This document shows positions 61,985 to 64,000 of a stretch of 64,000 nt of DNA, piece after piece (the first letter of the stretch is position 1; every line of letters begins with the position of its first letter). The stretch is taken from the NCBI GenBank assembly GCA_041940525.1, contig JBGTSB010000001.1, positions 1-64,000 on the forward strand, in the 5' to 3' direction. The translations under genes were made by a program, and so were the position numbers. The notes under the pieces are model-generated. The model saw only the letters and a program-made list of their open reading frames with translations, searched no databases and was not told the DNA's origin. This stretch comes from JAKAXS01 sp041940525. GTDB taxonomy: Bacteria; Pseudomonadota; Alphaproteobacteria; Rhizobiales; Hyphomicrobiaceae.

Positions 61985-63385
61985 CTACTTCTTCTTCAAC
62001 GTACTGCCGGCTTCCTTGAAGGCCATCAAGTGTGCGTCATCCGCGGACGCTTCCGTCTTCGCGACGACACCGAATTCAAGGGCCTCATCTTGCGCGTAGC
62101 GCTTGCCGAGCCTGTATGCAATTTCTGCACGCGCCGTCTCGACGCCGAGATAGAATGCATGGCCGCAGTCGCCACGCGTGTCGATGTTCTCGTAAAGATC
62201 AAACGGATCATCCGCTACGTGATGCCCATCGCGATTATAGATGTGCACGCCATCGTCCGACACTTCGATACGGTAATTCTTATCGCGGATCTCTGAAGCC
62301 AAGGCCTCGATCTCCTGCGGCGTTGACGAAAATCCTTTGCGGTCCCGCAAAGCCATGAGCCCTTCACCAAACCCCTGAGGAAGCGCATCGACTTGCTTGG
62401 CCGCAAAATACTCACGCCGCGCCCGGTCAAACTCCTTCACTGCTGTGCGGCAATGGGGGCTCACCTGAACGGCCAGCACCGCCGTGATATCTAGTTCCGA
62501 GCACAACCCCATAAGAACCGCATTGATCCCGGTTGTGTCGGCATCCGTCAATTCCGTTAGATTTCCGATCCCCATCAGGATCGGCACATCCGGTCGACGC
62601 TGCCGCAGATCCACGTACCGCACAACTGATGCAGCAAATCCATAATGGATGGGATCAAGAATAGGGTCGGCATAGAACGGCTTGCCTTTCTCGATCATCA
62701 TGTCGATGGCACGATCCAAAGACGCGGCATCCGCGGCGCCGGCCGAAACAAGTACGGGAACGGCCGGCCCTTCATCCGCGATCGAAATCGTCTTCTCCGA
62801 CAAACTCAGCAAAAAGTCCGCGCCGGCACGCGTGCCCCGAGACAACTCTTCGGCGTTGAAGGAATCGACGCTCACCTTCATACCCTGCCCCTGTAAAGCA
62901 GCGATGGCGTCTTCCAAATGGGGAAACGGACTATCCGGCAAACAGCCAAGGTCAATCACGTCCGCGCCATCGGCACGCAGTTTCTGGGCACGCTCCACGA
63001 TCTGCTCGACCGTCAATGCCGTTGCATCCACGATCTCGGCGAAGATCGTCATGTTGTGCTTGGATAGATCAACGACGCGCTTGGTGCCGTGCCCGAGATA
63101 ATCCGGCAAGTCGGAAATCTCATCCGGTCCGCGCTCAAACCGTGTGCCGAAATGATCGGACAGCCGCTCCAAATCCCCACGGAAGCGGCCTGGCATGATG
63201 ACACGGTCAGCTTTGCCTGGCATCTTGAGCCGCCGTTCGACGATCTCCGTCGTCATCAGCGCCGCGACTTTGACGCCGATGTTGGCGACCACGGGTTCAA
63301 GCGACTCGCCAGCAACTTCATCGGCGATCCGCTTCACGCGAGGCTCCGCCAATGACCCCGTCACCAATACGATCCGTTCCGCCAT
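61985..63385 (-). CDS. DUF6513/dihydropteroate-synthase-like protein of C1 metabolism
   Basis: This 466-residue protein has an N-terminal DUF6513 region (LVTGSLAEPRVKRIADEV, VIMPGRFRGDLERLSDHFG) and a TIM-barrel resembling dihydropteroate synthase (about 135-340; GADVIDLGCLPDS, VSVDSFNAEELSRG, PILMGIGNLTELTD). The family is known from gene sets for tetrahydromethanopterin-linked C1 oxidation in methylotrophs and methanogens, probably in pterin biosynthesis. It is the only such gene in the window. A ribosome site is not obvious. Good family match; pathway by association. Confidence 0.85.
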   Translation of the reverse strand: MAERIVLVTGSLAEPRVKRIADEVAGESLEPVVANIGVKVAALMTTEIVERRLKMPGKADRVIMPGRFRGDLERLSDHFGTRFERGPDEISDLPDYLGHGTKRVVDLSKHNMTIFAEIVDATALTVEQIVERAQKLRADGADVIDLGCLPDSPFPHLEDAIAALQGQGMKVSVDSFNAEELSRGTRAGADFLLSLSEKTISIADEGPAVPVLVSAGAADAASLDRAIDMMIEKGKPFYADPILDPIHYGFAASVVRYVDLRQRRPDVPILMGIGNLTELTDADTTGINAVLMGLCSELDITAVLAVQVSPHCRTAVKEFDRARREYFAAKQVDALPQGFGEGLMALRDRKGFSSTPQEIEALASEIRDKNYRIEVSDDGVHIYNRDGHHVADDPFDLYENIDTRGDCGHAFYLGVETARAEIAYRLGKRYAQDEALEFGVVAKTEASADDAHLMAFKEAGSTLKKK

Positions 63386-63529
63386 TCACTCAGGTCCCAA
63401 GCACGGTCTGCCGGTCAGGCCGCAAATCCGCCGCCTCTTCACCGACATTGCTATAACGGTTGACCAGACAAAAGGATACGTTTGGCGCCCGGCTAGGGCC
63501 GCAATCGCCAACTCAATCGCTAAAGAAGG

Positions 63530-63835
63530 TTAGTGTGTCCAAGGGCGTAACCTGCCGAACTTGAAATTGTCGGCATAAGATTTTGCCACAGGCTTGCGTG
63601 GTTTGGGTTCTTGCACGCTGAAGGCCAGACCATTGCGCTCGGCATAAGCGATAGCGTCTTCCTTGCTATCGAACTCCAGCCGGACTTGCGCCTTCATATC
63701 GGTGGAACTTGTCCAACCCATGAGCGGGTCAATCTCACGCGCTTGCGCTGGCACGAACTCTAAAACCCACTCCTTCGTGCGGGCTGAACCAGATTGCATG
63801 GCCGTCTTAGCCGGCCGGAAAATGCGAGCTGCCAT
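63530..63835 (-). CDS. NADH dehydrogenase accessory subunit, NDUFS4-type
   Basis: This 101-residue protein matches the ETC complex I subunit conserved region (mitochondrial 18-kDa NDUFS4) found in alphaproteobacteria: ARIFRPAKTAMQSGSART, WVLEFVPAQAREIDPLMGW, QVRLEFDSKEDAIAYAERNG, and C-terminal YADNFKFGRLRPWTH. It stabilises the NADH-oxidising arm of complex I. The start at 63835 (MAARIF) matches the family; the frame extends further to 63901. Confidence 0.93.
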   Translation of the reverse strand: MAARIFRPAKTAMQSGSARTKEWVLEFVPAQAREIDPLMGWTSSTDMKAQVRLEFDSKEDAIAYAERNGLAFSVQEPKPRKPVAKSYADNFKFGRLRPWTH

Positions 63836-63926
63836 TTCACAAGGATCCCGAGATTGAAAGACGAGCGGCAAATCAAACACCGCTGATAGAGACACGAACA
63901 ATCGCCACGTTCAAGCGCGAACATGA

Positions 63927-63955
63927 AGGAGGCGGCCACGACTGAGCCGCCTCCT
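63927..63955 (-). terminator. hairpin after the edge gene
   Basis: AGGAGGCGGC (63927-63936) pairs with GCCGCCTCCT (63946-63955), loop of nine. On the minus strand it follows the stop at 63963 by 7 bases; the T-run is weak. Confidence 0.7.
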
Positions 63956-63962
63956 CCAATGA

Positions 63963-64000
63963 TTAGATTTCGCCCTTGAGGCCGCGCTCATAGTACTTGT
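63963..64000 (-). CDS. C-terminal end of a gene cut by the window edge
   Basis: Only the last twelve residues (ending KYYERGLKGEI) are inside the window, followed by a TAA stop and a hairpin terminator. Too short for identification. Confidence 0.6.
   Translation of the reverse strand, partial: KYYERGLKGEI

Overview
The window looks like the chromosome of an alphaproteobacterium of the order Hyphomicrobiales, most probably a Hyphomicrobium/Filomicrobium-like methylotroph. This rests on protein character: an AapJ-type binding protein, YeeE halves, an Omp25/BcsS-like barrel, a mitochondrial-type complex I accessory subunit, and a DUF6513/dihydropteroate-synthase-like protein of the tetrahydromethanopterin C1 gene set. 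No rRNA, phage or transposase was seen. Genus is an inference from memory of families, not a search.

Layout. 1-9.8 kb: small basic secreted proteins, an L,D-transpeptidase behind an orphan amino-acid binding protein, a CPBP protease, an OmpA-like envelope protein, a secreted esterase and several small membrane proteins. 10-19 kb: a DUF2490 barrel, YihY and holin-like membrane proteins, then a sensory block: a short LOV photoreceptor divergent from a giant CheB-CheR-PAS-HWE kinase with its receiver, a split YeeE sulfur transporter, and a GluR0-like ligand-gated potassium channel. 19-28.5 kb: a GNAT enzyme, a secreted propeller protein with two Cys-rich repeats, a bacterial NHEJ locus (Ku, a ligase-less LigD, and a separate ligase), a DUF6232-like protein and MgtE. 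28.5-43 kb: two tandem polysaccharide deacetylases, Tex, divergent cobT/cobS, the ATP-grasp/alpha-E/transglutaminase operon, and two c-di-GMP enzymes. 43.6 kb: tRNA-Arg(TCT). 46-52.4 kb: a complete heme uptake locus (receptor, binding protein, permease, ATPase, IsdG-like heme oxygenase, HutX). 52.8-60.2 kb: a fused double outer-membrane barrel, a degenerate M23 protein, and an Sfp-type phosphopantetheinyl transferase followed by a Pls/PosA-type single-module peptide synthetase. 60.9-64 kb: a glycosyltransferase, the C1-associated DHPS-like protein, and a complex I subunit.

The most interesting locus is the PPTase-Pls pair (55392-60231). The architecture (A-T, then six membrane segments and three tandem soluble domains) is that of epsilon-poly-lysine synthetase, and the binding-pocket residues I can read (D-A-E-S-V-G-T-V-V-K) suggest a basic amino acid, probably lysine. 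A hairpin in the 46-bp gap overlaps the synthetase's ribosome binding site. Other items worth attention are the GluR0-like channel, the separated LOV/HWE-kinase pair, the split LigD system, two multi-branched inverted-repeat structures (237-306 and 52710-52840), and an intercistronic hairpin in the heme operon.

Genes are tightly packed; several convergent pairs overlap at their stop codons (10724-10734, 23193-23196, 27165-27173).
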